In this document: in pieces, positions 24,275 through 31,583 of the stretch
Layout of the letters: each line of letters begins with the position of its first letter
Numbering within the stretch: the stretch's first letter is position 1
Assembly: GCA_022720335.1 (NCBI GenBank)
Contig: JAIHVJ010000004.1
Coordinates: forward strand, 1-41,983
Origin: Collinsella sp.
GTDB taxonomy: Bacteria > Actinomycetota > Coriobacteriia > Coriobacteriales > Coriobacteriaceae
DNA: 41,983 nt
Direction of reading: 5' to 3'
Program-made: the position numbers and the translations under genes
Notes under the pieces: generated by a model
What the model was told of the DNA's origin: nothing
The model's input: only the letters and a program-made list of their open reading frames with translations
Databases searched by the model: none

Positions 24275-25354
24275 ATGGCAGATTCCAAACAGGCTCCGCT
24301 CGACGCCGAGGCAGCCGCAAAGGCGGCGTTTGCCTCGGTCCAGAATCAGCCGTTCCCAAACGACATCTTTACGGCTCCCGAGCTTCGTTGGGCAGTGATC
24401 GGGTGCGGTGTTATCGCCAACCAAATGGCCCAGTCCCTCGCGCTGGCCGGCCGCAAGCTCGCCGGTGTCGCCAACCGTACGCTTTCCAAAGCCCAGGCTT
24501 TTGCCGAGCAGTATGGCGTCGAGAAGGTGTACGAGACGGTCGAGGACCTCTACGCCGATCCGGACATCGACGCCGTCTATATCACCACGCCGCACAACAC
24601 GCATATCACCTATCTGCGTGCTGCGCTGGCCGCCGGCAAGCACGTGCTCTGCGAGAAGGCCATTACCCTCAATTCCGCCGAGCTTGACGAGGCCCGTGCC
24701 ATCGCCGACGAGCACAACGTGGTTCTTATGGATGCCACCACGGTGCTCCACATGCCGCTGTATCAGGAGCTGCGCCGTCGCATGGATGCGGGCGACTTTG
24801 GCCGTATGAACCTTGCTCAGCTCAACTTTGGTAGCTATAAGGAGTACGGCGATCTGACCAATCGCTTCTACAACCGCAACCTTGCTGGCGGTGCCATGCT
24901 CGATATTGGCGTGTATGCCCTGTCCGTCATGCGTCTCTTTATGGCAAGCCAGCCCGCTGAGGTCGTTTCGCTGGGCAACACCTGCGAGACCGGTGTTGAC
25001 GTTGCAGGCGGCATCGTCTGCCGTAATGCCGAACAGCAGCTGGGCGTGGTGAGCCTCACGCTCCACTCCAAGCAGCCCAAGCGTTCGGTCATTAGCTTCG
25101 GCAAGTGCTATATCGAGGTCAACGAGTATCCGCGCGCCGACCATGCGACCATCGTGTGGACTGCGGACGGTCGCCGTGAGGAGGTCCACGCTGGCACCGA
25201 GGCTTATGCCCTGTGCTACGAGATGGCTGACCTCGAGCAGGCCGTCGCCGGCGACGATTCCAAGCGTGAGCTTCTGGATTATGCTTCTGATGTGATGGAG
25301 CTCATGACCAAGCTCCGCGCCGATTGGGGAGTCGTCTACCCCGAGGAGGAGTAA
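24275..25354 (+). CDS. Gfo/Idh/MocA family NAD(P)-dependent oxidoreductase
   Basis: This family oxidises or reduces sugars, inositols and trans-dihydrodiols with NAD(P). The 359-residue product has an N-terminal extension of about 38 residues, then the Rossmann motif GCGVIAN (43-49), the family CEKA motif (EKP in most members) in GKHVLCEKAITLN, and the C-terminal domain with GGAMLDIGVYAL. ATG 24275 is set by AGGAGG at 24263-24268. It is followed after 3 bp by a DeoR-type regulator, so it likely belongs to a carbohydrate-response operon. The substrate is unknown. Dimeric dihydrodiol dehydrogenase-like members look similar. Confidence 0.85.
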   Translation: MADSKQAPLDAEAAAKAAFASVQNQPFPNDIFTAPELRWAVIGCGVIANQMAQSLALAGRKLAGVANRTLSKAQAFAEQYGVEKVYETVEDLYADPDIDAVYITTPHNTHITYLRAALAAGKHVLCEKAITLNSAELDEARAIADEHNVVLMDATTVLHMPLYQELRRRMDAGDFGRMNLAQLNFGSYKEYGDLTNRFYNRNLAGGAMLDIGVYALSVMRLFMASQPAEVVSLGNTCETGVDVAGGIVCRNAEQQLGVVSLTLHSKQPKRSVISFGKCYIEVNEYPRADHATIVWTADGRREEVHAGTEAYALCYEMADLEQAVAGDDSKRELLDYASDVMELMTKLRADWGVVYPEEE

Positions 25355-25357
25355 GCG

Positions 25358-26104
25358 ATGCTTGCGGAAGATAGGCTCAATGCGATCGTGTCGATGGTGC
25401 AGCAGGCCGGCTCGGTTACCGTGCCGGAACTTGCCGAGGCCCTGGGCGTGACACCGTCCACCATTCGCCGTGACTTGCAAACGCTCGACCGCGCGCACCG
25501 TGTCGCCAAGGTGCACGGAGGTGCGACGAGTCTGGAGCGCGCGCACGTGACGCGCGACTTGACGATCAGCGAACGCAGTGATCTCCATAACGATGACAAG
25601 GAGCGCATCTGTGCTCGTGCCGCGGCCCTGGTGGAGCCCGATAGCTTTGTGTATATCGATTCGGGCTCAACGACCCTCAAGCTCATCGAGCATCTTCCGC
25701 GTCTCGACGGCGTCACCTATGTGACCGATTCCGTGCTCCATGCTCAGCACCTTGCTTTGCGCGGCATGCGTACCGTGGTGCTGGGCGGCGAGCTCAAACC
25801 CGAGACCGAGGCGCTCGTTGGCCCCGATGCCTTGGCAACCCTGGACCGCTATAACTTCAACTGCGGCTTTTGGGGATCCAACGGCATCGCGGCCGAGCAA
25901 GGTCTCACCACACCGGATATCGAGGAAGCACAGGTCAAGCGTATCTCGATGCGCCATACCGCCAAACGCTTCGTAATCTCGGACGCCAGTAAATTTGGCA
26001 TGGTGGCGCCCGTCAAGTTCGCGGACTTCCGCGACGCAACGATTATTACCGCAGGCGAGGTCCCCGCCAAGTACCGGGCAATGGACAACGTCATCACTGT
26101 CTAA
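25358..26104 (+). CDS. DeoR/GlpR-type transcriptional regulator
   Basis: The 248-residue product has an N-terminal winged helix (about 3-57) with VTVPELAEALGVTPSTIRRDLQTLD, and a C-terminal sensor domain with FVYIDSGSTTLKLIEHL and SDASKFG, as in DeoR-family repressors that bind sugar phosphates. It starts 3 bp after the Gfo/Idh gene behind GAGGAGG, and the two form a likely operon. It may bind the palindromes at 24095-24130, which is inference. The effector is unknown. Confidence 0.88.
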   Translation: MLAEDRLNAIVSMVQQAGSVTVPELAEALGVTPSTIRRDLQTLDRAHRVAKVHGGATSLERAHVTRDLTISERSDLHNDDKERICARAAALVEPDSFVYIDSGSTTLKLIEHLPRLDGVTYVTDSVLHAQHLALRGMRTVVLGGELKPETEALVGPDALATLDRYNFNCGFWGSNGIAAEQGLTTPDIEEAQVKRISMRHTAKRFVISDASKFGMVAPVKFADFRDATIITAGEVPAKYRAMDNVITV

Positions 26105-26120
26105 CAGCGAGACAAGGCCA

Positions 26121-26158
26121 AAACCACCACGAAGGTGCCTGTCCCCATTGTGGTGGTT
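26121..26158. repeat. 38-bp hairpin repeat, left copy
   Basis: The unit pairs AAACCACCAC with GTGGTGGTT around a loop holding GGTGCCTGTCCCC. It is identical to 26491-26528 except for one base and runs in the same direction. It stands 17 bp after the DeoR gene stop and could act as a weak terminator. Confidence 0.8.
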
Positions 26159-26190
26159 AGTAACGAAAACCGAGTAGTTTTCTCAATAGA

Positions 26191-26225
26191 AAAGCGGCAA
26201 CGTCCATCACGGGCGTTGCCGCTTT
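26191..26225 (+). terminator. Rho-independent terminator after the DeoR gene
   Basis: AAAGCGGCAACG pairs perfectly with CGTTGCCGCTTT over 12 bp, and CGTTG follows. The A run on the left means it could also serve the minus strand. Confidence 0.75.
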
Positions 26226-26242
26226 CGTTGTCTGCCGGTTTG

Positions 26243-26458
26243 TCTAAGTCTGTAACAACTGGACCGTTAAAAGTGGGCTAGGTGTTACAGATTGAGATAC
26301 TTCCGAACCGCGCCGTCCCTTTGTCTCAATCTGTAACATCTGGGACTGATTTTGCCGAGCTACTGTTACAGATTGAGATTTTCCCTTAAGGGGGATTCGA
26401 ATGTCTCGATCTGTAACAGATAGACCGGGAAATGGGTTCTAACTGTTACAGATTGAGA
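26243..26458. repeat. Six regularly spaced 15-bp repeats in alternating orientation
   Basis: TGTTACAGATTGAGA occurs forward at 26283, 26364 and 26444, and as its complement TCTCAATCTGTAACA at 26243, 26324 and 26404, with one or two mismatches in the 26243 and 26404 copies. Starts are 40, 41, 40, 40 and 40 bp apart, and the 25-26 bp spacers are unrelated to one another. Every neighbouring pair can form a hairpin. The array fills the gap between the convergent DeoR and pseudouridine synthase genes and contains no gene. It is not CRISPR: the repeats are short, alternate in direction, and no cas gene is near. Confidence 0.85.
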
Positions 26459-26490
26459 TCTTTTGCGACACGGTAGAACCATCGCGGCCT

Positions 26491-26528
26491 AAACCACCAC
26501 AAAGGTGCCTGTCCCCATTGTGGTGGTT
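26491..26528. repeat. 38-bp hairpin repeat, right copy
   Basis: This is the near-identical partner of 26121-26158, starting 370 bp downstream in the same orientation. Its end provides the first base of the stop codon of the minus-strand pseudouridine synthase, so the gene end and repeat end coincide. It may terminate that transcript. Confidence 0.8.
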
Positions 26529-27187
26529 TAGGGCTCCCAGGGGCAGGGGGCTTCGATGTGGATGTGCTCACCGGTTACGGGATGCGTAAAGGACACGCTG
26601 TGGGCGTGGAGCATGAGGCCGCAAGGACGCGGCGTGCCGTACAGGTCGTCGCCAACCAGGGGATGACGCTCGCTCGCCAGATGCACACGGATTTGGTGCT
26701 TGCGGCCGGTGAGCAGCTCGACATCGATATACGAGCGCGTGGGCAGGCCACGACGGCTCTTAAGACGCTTGAGCACCTTCACGCGCGTTTGAGACGGCTT
26801 GCCGCTGGCGCCGACGCGCATCTTTCGGCTGTCGTGACGGTCGCGGGCGATGGGCTTGTCGATGAGCTTTTCGTTCCAGTCGATCTTGCCCTCGGCGAGC
26901 GCCAGGTAGTGCTTTTCGAAAGCGTGGTCGATGACCATCTGGTCAAAGGCGGGCTGCGTCTGCTTGTCGAGCGAGAACAGCACCACGCCGGTGGTGTCGC
27001 GGTCCAGGCGGTTAAGCGGCTGCATGTCGGTCGCGGCAAAGCCGTCGCCCATCGCCAGCAGCAGATCGCTGGCGTAGTCGGTGAGCGTGCGCTCGCCGGT
27101 GCCGTCGCCGTGGACGATCATGCCGGCGGGCTTGTCGATGGCCATGAGCCAGGCGTCGCAGTAGAGGACTTGAGGTTCTTCGTTCAC
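26528..27187 (-). CDS. RluA-family pseudouridine synthase
   Basis: The enzyme would convert specific uridines in rRNA or tRNA to pseudouridine. The 219-residue product is a stand-alone catalytic domain without an S4 domain. It has DKPAGMIVHG near the start, the active-site motif NRLDRDTTGVVL with the catalytic Asp62 (HRLDxxTSG in many relatives), and the C-terminal LLTGRKHQIRVHLASERHPLVGDDLYG. It lies 15 bp downstream of the U32 gene on the same strand, so the two RNA-modification candidates probably share a transcript. The target base cannot be told. Its stop codon abuts the 38-bp hairpin repeat. Confidence 0.9.
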   Translation of the reverse strand: MNEEPQVLYCDAWLMAIDKPAGMIVHGDGTGERTLTDYASDLLLAMGDGFAATDMQPLNRLDRDTTGVVLFSLDKQTQPAFDQMVIDHAFEKHYLALAEGKIDWNEKLIDKPIARDRHDSRKMRVGASGKPSQTRVKVLKRLKSRRGLPTRSYIDVELLTGRKHQIRVHLASERHPLVGDDLYGTPRPCGLMLHAHSVSFTHPVTGEHIHIEAPCPWEP

Positions 27188-27202
27188 GTGTAAGCCTTTC
27201 GG

Positions 27203-29695
27203 TTAGCTGATTCCCACAAACATGCAGCCCGAGGTGGCGCCGCGCAGGCGGGCGGCGGGCTTGCGGCCGGCTTGAGCCGCCTCGACGGCGCGACGGACGC
27301 GGGCGACGGCACGACCCACCTCATCCGCCTCGAGCAGCGTTCCGTCCACCATGAGACGACGCACGCCGGCGTCGAGCAGCTGAGGAACCTGCGGCGTAAG
27401 GTCGATGGGATAAGCATCGTACAGGCGAGAGCGGCCGTGGATGTCGGTGCGAACGGGCATGACCTTTCCGTCGATATTCTTGAGCGAGAGCTTGCGGGCA
27501 CGCAGGCGGCAGTTGGCGCAATCGTGGATGCAGCCGTTGGCGACCTGCAGAATGCAGTGCTCGCTCGTCATGACGCGCGGGCGGCCAAAAACGGTGATGC
27601 CCAGAGCCGCGGGCGCGGCGGCGCCGAGCGAGACAATCTCGTCGAGCGTGATTTCGGGCGAGAGCCAAAACGCACCGGCGCCGCGCTCAGCAAGCGCCTC
27701 CATGCAGGGCGTGTTGTGCACCGGCAGGCAAGAGCGAATCTCGGCCGTGGCGCCGGCCTGCGCGGCTACGGCGAGCTCGGAGATATTGCCGACGGCGACG
27801 GTGGCCCCAGCATTGATCCAGGTATCGACGCGCTCGTGGTCGACGGCGCGGCAGACCTCGTCGAGTACGGGTATGATGCCCTGCTCAAATGCATCGGCAG
27901 GGGAGAGTCCGACAGCCTCGAGCGCATCGGTGGTCATGTAGATGCGCGTGGCGCCCTCGGCACGAGCTGCCTCGGCGGCTTCGAGCGTGGTGACGGCGGC
28001 GCAGATTTGCGGCTCGTCACGGTAATGCTCGGGCATGGCGCGCGTACATTTGTCGAGCACCGGCAGCTCGAGCGTTTTCGCGCGTTCCTCGTACGGCGAC
28101 AGAATGGCCTCCTCCAATGCTTTACAGGCAGCGGCGCGCACCTTGTGCACGGCGGAGAAGCCCATACCGCAGCCGGCGTCGAGCGAAACGTCAAAGCTCG
28201 CTGCCTCAAAGGGCGAGGAACCCATGCGGCCTACATGCTCAACCAGGTCTGCCGCCTCGACGGCGCGGGTCTTGGCGGCCTCGACGGTGAAGCCTGTGGC
28301 GGTGGCGGTGGGCGCGGGGTTGTCACAGCAGGTGAGTGTGACGGTAAACGGCTCGCCCAGACGCGCCACGACGGACACATCAACAGCTCGGCGGCGCAGC
28401 ACATCGCGTTTGAGCGCGGCGCCGGCGGCATCGATGGCGCGCTGGCTGCGGATGACGCGCACGCGGCAGCCCTCGGGCATGCTGCGGGGCACGCGACACT
28501 CGATGATGTCACCGGCGGCGGCATCATCGGTAGCGATAGTGGTTAGGAACTGGTCGAACTCGTCATCGTGGCGAAGTTCCAACAAGTCGCCCTTGCCCAC
28601 GGGTTCAAACAGCTCAATGCGAGCGATGGCGGCGCGGCGACGGCGGTCGTCGGGCTTGAGGCCACGCACATCGCGGTTGGCCGGGCGGCTGCCCAGTACC
28701 GTGCCCACGATCTGGCCGCGGTTGTTGGAGCGCTCGTAGCTCATCATCTCGTCGCCCGAGGTGCCGTCCTGATAGGCGTGCGTAAAGTCGCGGTTGAAGC
28801 AGCGCTTGAGCTGGCGCTGGCGGGCGGCTTCCTCGTCCTTGGCAACGGTGGCTCCGGATAGCATGTCGTCAATTTCGTGACGATACACATCAACGATGGA
28901 GTACACGTAATCGGGCGCCTTCATGCGGCCCTCGAGCTTGAGCGATGCGGCACCGGCGTCATACAGACGGCGAACAAGCTGCGAAGTGTTGGTGTCGCGC
29001 GGGCATAGCGCACGCTCGCGGCCGGCGGGGGAGAGCGCGCGGCCGTTCTCGTCGATCAGCTCGTAGGGCAGGCGGCAGGGCTGGGCGCACATGCCACGGT
29101 TGGCCGATCGTCCCGCCATGGCAAAGCTCGAAAGCAGGCACAGGCCCGAGTAGCAAAAGCAGATGGCGCCATGGCTAAAGACCTCAAGGTCCACATCGGG
29201 CGCGGCATCATGAATGGCGGCAATCTCGTCGATGGAAAGCTCGCGCGAGAGGGTCACGCGGTCGGCGCCCTGCTCGCGGCACCAAAGGGTTCCGCGGTCG
29301 TCGTGGATGTTTGCTTGGGTTGAGATGTGCGTCTCGATGCCGGGCATCGTGCGCTTGACCTCAAAGAACAGGCCCCAGTCCTGGATGATGAAGGCATCGG
29401 CGCCCAGCGTGGAGCAGCGATGGATGAGTTGCAGCGCATCGGCCATCTCGGACTGCTTGATGACGATGTTGACCGTGACGTAGACGCGCGACCCGGCTAG
29501 ATGTGCGGCTCGGCAGGCTTGCTCAAAGGCCTCGTCGGTAAAGTTGGTGGCCTTGCGGCGGGCGTTGAAGCTGCCCATGCCGCAGTAGATGGCGTCTGCC
29601 CCGGCGGCGAGTGCGGCGGCAAAGGGCTCAGGCCCTCCAGCGGGCGCCAAAAGCTCGGGTCTGCGGTTGGTGGTTCGACTGGCGGTTGCGGTCAT
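27203..29695 (-). CDS. U32 family protein (peptidase U32 / RNA hydroxylase type) with C-terminal extension
   Basis: The N-terminal part has RRPELLAPAGGPEPFAAALAAGADAIYCGM and the U32 signature EVFSHGAICFCYSGLCLLSS (171-190) with Cys179, Cys181 and Cys186, followed by NRGMCAQPCR (C203, C207). These cysteines are typical of the iron-sulphur type (RlhA, TrhP/YegQ), now linked to hydroxylation of rRNA or tRNA bases rather than to proteolysis. At 830 residues it is longer than TrhP and resembles the RlhA/DUF3656 group, with a second Cys cluster (CIHDCANC) near the C-terminus. Being in an operon with a pseudouridine synthase supports an RNA role. The exact substrate is not shown. Confidence 0.85.
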   Translation of the reverse strand: MTATASRTTNRRPELLAPAGGPEPFAAALAAGADAIYCGMGSFNARRKATNFTDEAFEQACRAAHLAGSRVYVTVNIVIKQSEMADALQLIHRCSTLGADAFIIQDWGLFFEVKRTMPGIETHISTQANIHDDRGTLWCREQGADRVTLSRELSIDEIAAIHDAAPDVDLEVFSHGAICFCYSGLCLLSSFAMAGRSANRGMCAQPCRLPYELIDENGRALSPAGRERALCPRDTNTSQLVRRLYDAGAASLKLEGRMKAPDYVYSIVDVYRHEIDDMLSGATVAKDEEAARQRQLKRCFNRDFTHAYQDGTSGDEMMSYERSNNRGQIVGTVLGSRPANRDVRGLKPDDRRRRAAIARIELFEPVGKGDLLELRHDDEFDQFLTTIATDDAAAGDIIECRVPRSMPEGCRVRVIRSQRAIDAAGAALKRDVLRRRAVDVSVVARLGEPFTVTLTCCDNPAPTATATGFTVEAAKTRAVEAADLVEHVGRMGSSPFEAASFDVSLDAGCGMGFSAVHKVRAAACKALEEAILSPYEERAKTLELPVLDKCTRAMPEHYRDEPQICAAVTTLEAAEAARAEGATRIYMTTDALEAVGLSPADAFEQGIIPVLDEVCRAVDHERVDTWINAGATVAVGNISELAVAAQAGATAEIRSCLPVHNTPCMEALAERGAGAFWLSPEITLDEIVSLGAAAPAALGITVFGRPRVMTSEHCILQVANGCIHDCANCRLRARKLSLKNIDGKVMPVRTDIHGRSRLYDAYPIDLTPQVPQLLDAGVRRLMVDGTLLEADEVGRAVARVRRAVEAAQAGRKPAARLRGATSGCMFVGIS

Positions 29696-29802
29696 ATCCT
29701 GCCTTTCAAAATGCTCAGATACTCAAAAGTATAGTGGTGCTGTTGCGGTGGACGAGCCCTGTGGCCCAAGCAGGATAAAGTCTTCAGCAGCCCTTGCAGC
29801 AA

Positions 29803-29872
29803 AAATGATCCTTTTCCCTCCGTCCCCTATGGATTGCCTGATCCGATGGGGACGGAGGGAAACGGATCATTT
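29803..29872. repeat. Long palindromic repeat with GTCCCC/GGGGAC arms
   Basis: AAATGATCC (29803-29811) pairs with GGATCATTT (29864-29872), and CCCTCCGTCCCC (29816-29827) with GGGGACGGAGGG (29848-29859), around an inner GGAT/ATCC hairpin. A half-copy lies at 30536-30560. The remaining part of the 29696-30073 gap shows only a possible ridA promoter region around 29931-29951 (ATTATT and AATAAT inverted) and no gene. Confidence 0.8.
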
Positions 29873-30073
29873 CGAACTTCACCGTCCGGTCATGCCGTTC
29901 AGCGGCCGACAGGCGCCGTTGGGCGATAAATTATTCTCGCAACGTGATAATAATCTTGCATCGCGCGGAAACCTTGAGTACCATCCCAAATCAAGCGCGG
30001 TGTTCAGACCGAATTGTGCCTCCCGGTGTGAACGCCGCGCTCACGCTCTCTATCTGATCGTAAGGAGAAAAAC

Positions 30074-30451
30074 ATGAGCAAGACCGTCGTGTCTTCCGAT
30101 AACGCACCCGCAGCCATCGGCCCGTATTCCCCCGGCATCCAGACCGGCAACATGGTGTTCCTGTCCGGCCAGCTGGGCATCGACCCCGCAACCGGCAAGA
30201 TGCCCGAGGGCGTCGAGGCCCAGGCTAAGCAGTCCCTTGCTAACGTCGAGGCGCTGCTGACCGCTGCCGGCGCCACCTTTGCCGATGTCGTCAAGACCAC
30301 GGTCTACCTGGCCGACATCGCCGACTTCGCTGCCGTGAACGAGATCTACGCTTCCAAGTTCGAGGCTCCGTTCCCCGCGCGCAGCGCTTTCCAGGTTGCC
30401 GCCCTTCCGGCCGGCGGTCTGGTTGAGATCGAGGTCGTCGCCGCTCTCTAA
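30074..30451 (+). CDS. ridA: RidA family enamine/imine deaminase
   Basis: RidA hydrolyses reactive enamines and imines, such as 2-aminoacrylate made by PLP enzymes, and releases ammonia. The 125-residue product has the family length, with NAPAAIGPYSPGIQTGNMVFLSGQLG near the start and the active-site block PARSAFQVAALPAGGLVEIE with Arg103 and Glu120. ATG 30074 follows AAGGAG. A terminator ends it alone. It is convergent with the YheO-type regulator, and both stand beside the purine cluster, so an association with nitrogen metabolism is possible. Confidence 0.93.
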   Translation: MSKTVVSSDNAPAAIGPYSPGIQTGNMVFLSGQLGIDPATGKMPEGVEAQAKQSLANVEALLTAAGATFADVVKTTVYLADIADFAAVNEIYASKFEAPFPARSAFQVAALPAGGLVEIEVVAAL

Positions 30452-30481
30452 GGCGTTGGCAACAACTAAACATGACATGCA

Positions 30482-30519
30482 AAAAGACCCTGCAGCGCGT
30501 GTGAACTGCAGGGTCTTTT
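30482..30519. terminator. Bidirectional terminator between ridA and the YheO-type regulator
   Basis: AAAAGACCCTGCAG and CTGCAGGGTCTTTT are perfect 14-bp complements with a 10-nt loop. A and T runs on both sides allow termination of the convergent genes on either strand. Confidence 0.95.
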
Positions 30520-30535
30520 GTCAGGCGATGCGGCA

Positions 30536-30560
30536 AAATGATCCGTTTTCCTCCGTCCCC
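30536..30560. repeat. Half-copy of the palindromic repeat
   Basis: AAATGATCC, then a short T-rich stretch, then CCTCCGTCCCC repeats the left half of the element at 29803-29872. The right half is missing. It stands just after the terminator. Confidence 0.7.
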
Positions 30561-30574
30561 AAGGGATCAGCGGG

Positions 30575-31231
30575 TTAGCCCTCCTTGCGGACTTTTTGCA
30601 GGTAGCGGTAGACGCTGGGCTCCGAGATGCCCAGTGCGGTGGCGGCGCAGGCCACGGCACCCTTGAGCATGAACACCCCGTTGCCGTTGAGGTGGCGCAT
30701 GACGTCCACGCGGTCGCTCTGACCAAGCGACGCTACATCCAGCCCTCGCGCGCTCAGCAGCTCGGCAATACTGCGGTCGATGAGCTCCTGTGTGGACTCC
30801 GAAAGGCTTTCGACCTCGATAGGGGCGGGCTCCGTGCGCGTCGGCGCCGCGTCGAAGCACGCCATGAGCTGCTGCGCCATGGCGTTGATGGAGCGCACGG
30901 TCGAGAGGTCGGTGTTGACGCAGAGCATACCGACGATCTCGTCATTCTCGCGGATAAAGTACGTCGCTGACTCCAACGTCTTGCCGCCGGCACCGCGCCC
31001 CTCGTAGCCCGTAATAAACGGCAGGTCGCGATACTTGGGGTCGTGCATGATCTTGAGTGCCAGATCGGTGGCGGGACCGCCGACCTTGCGGCCGCTCACG
31101 ATGCCGTTGCGAATATCGACGATGGCGTGGTCGGGATCCGAGAAATCGTGCAGCACGATTTCGCTGTTTTTGCCGAGTATCTGCTCCAGAAAATCGACCA
31201 TCGGCAAAAAGCGGCGTACGGTCTCGTTCAC
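30575..31231 (-). CDS. YheO/DauR-type transcriptional regulator (PAS plus HTH)
   Basis: The 218-residue product has an N-terminal YheO-like PAS domain (SEIVLHDFSDPDHAIVDIRNG, then GGPATDLALKIM and GYEGRGAGGKTLESATYFIREND) and a C-terminal helix-turn-helix with CAATALGISEPSVYRYLQKVRK. GTG 31231 is chosen because AAAGGAG stands at the right distance and the family begins there; a longer frame upstream to 31372 has no homology. It is divergent from the purine permease gene with a 352-bp shared region, so it is the natural candidate regulator of that cluster. The effector is unknown. Confidence 0.85.
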   Translation of the reverse strand: MNETVRRFLPMVDFLEQILGKNSEIVLHDFSDPDHAIVDIRNGIVSGRKVGGPATDLALKIMHDPKYRDLPFITGYEGRGAGGKTLESATYFIRENDEIVGMLCVNTDLSTVRSINAMAQQLMACFDAAPTRTEPAPIEVESLSESTQELIDRSIAELLSARGLDVASLGQSDRVDVMRHLNGNGVFMLKGAVACAATALGISEPSVYRYLQKVRKEG

Positions 31232-31467
31232 GGGCAACTCCTTTGGGTGAAAACGGAAATGTTCATAACAATTTTTTCTCATGGTAACACGCTGCCCACC
31301 ATCTCGTATATCCGCAGGTACATTGCGTAATGCAGACGAACGGTAGGAATTTAGCGGTAAACGGTTGACCAAAAGAAAAGTTAGATGTTATTTTGACCAG
31401 ACACTTTCCTGACCTGCGGAAATGCGTTATTTCAGCTGAAGAATGGTCTGATAACAAAAAATTATTA

Positions 31468-31496
31468 TTGAGAATGAGAATCATCTTTAATACGAT
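31468..31496 (+). promoter_or_regulatory. Promoter of the purine permease gene with a Fur-like box
   Basis: TTGAGA (31468-31473) and TACGAT (31491-31496) are 17 bp apart. GAGAATGAGAATCATCTTT (31470-31488), lying between and across them, matches the classical Fur box GATAATGATAATCATTATC at 14 of 19 positions. Binding there would block RNA polymerase. The remaining part of the 31232-31583 gap is AT-rich with no gene. Confidence 0.6.
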
Positions 31497-31583
31497 ATGC
31501 AATGAAGGCACAACCTCAACCCCGCACTGCGTCACAATAGAGCGTTAGATGCGAAAACAACTACTTCGAGGATTGGTGGTCAA

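Noticed and set aside
26243..26458. The 40-bp periodic array as CRISPR
   Set aside because: Repeats are only 15 bp, alternate in orientation, and no cas gene or leader is near.
31232..31583. A purine riboswitch before the permease
   Set aside because: I could not find the conserved loop sequences and stems of the known purine riboswitches in this AT-rich region.
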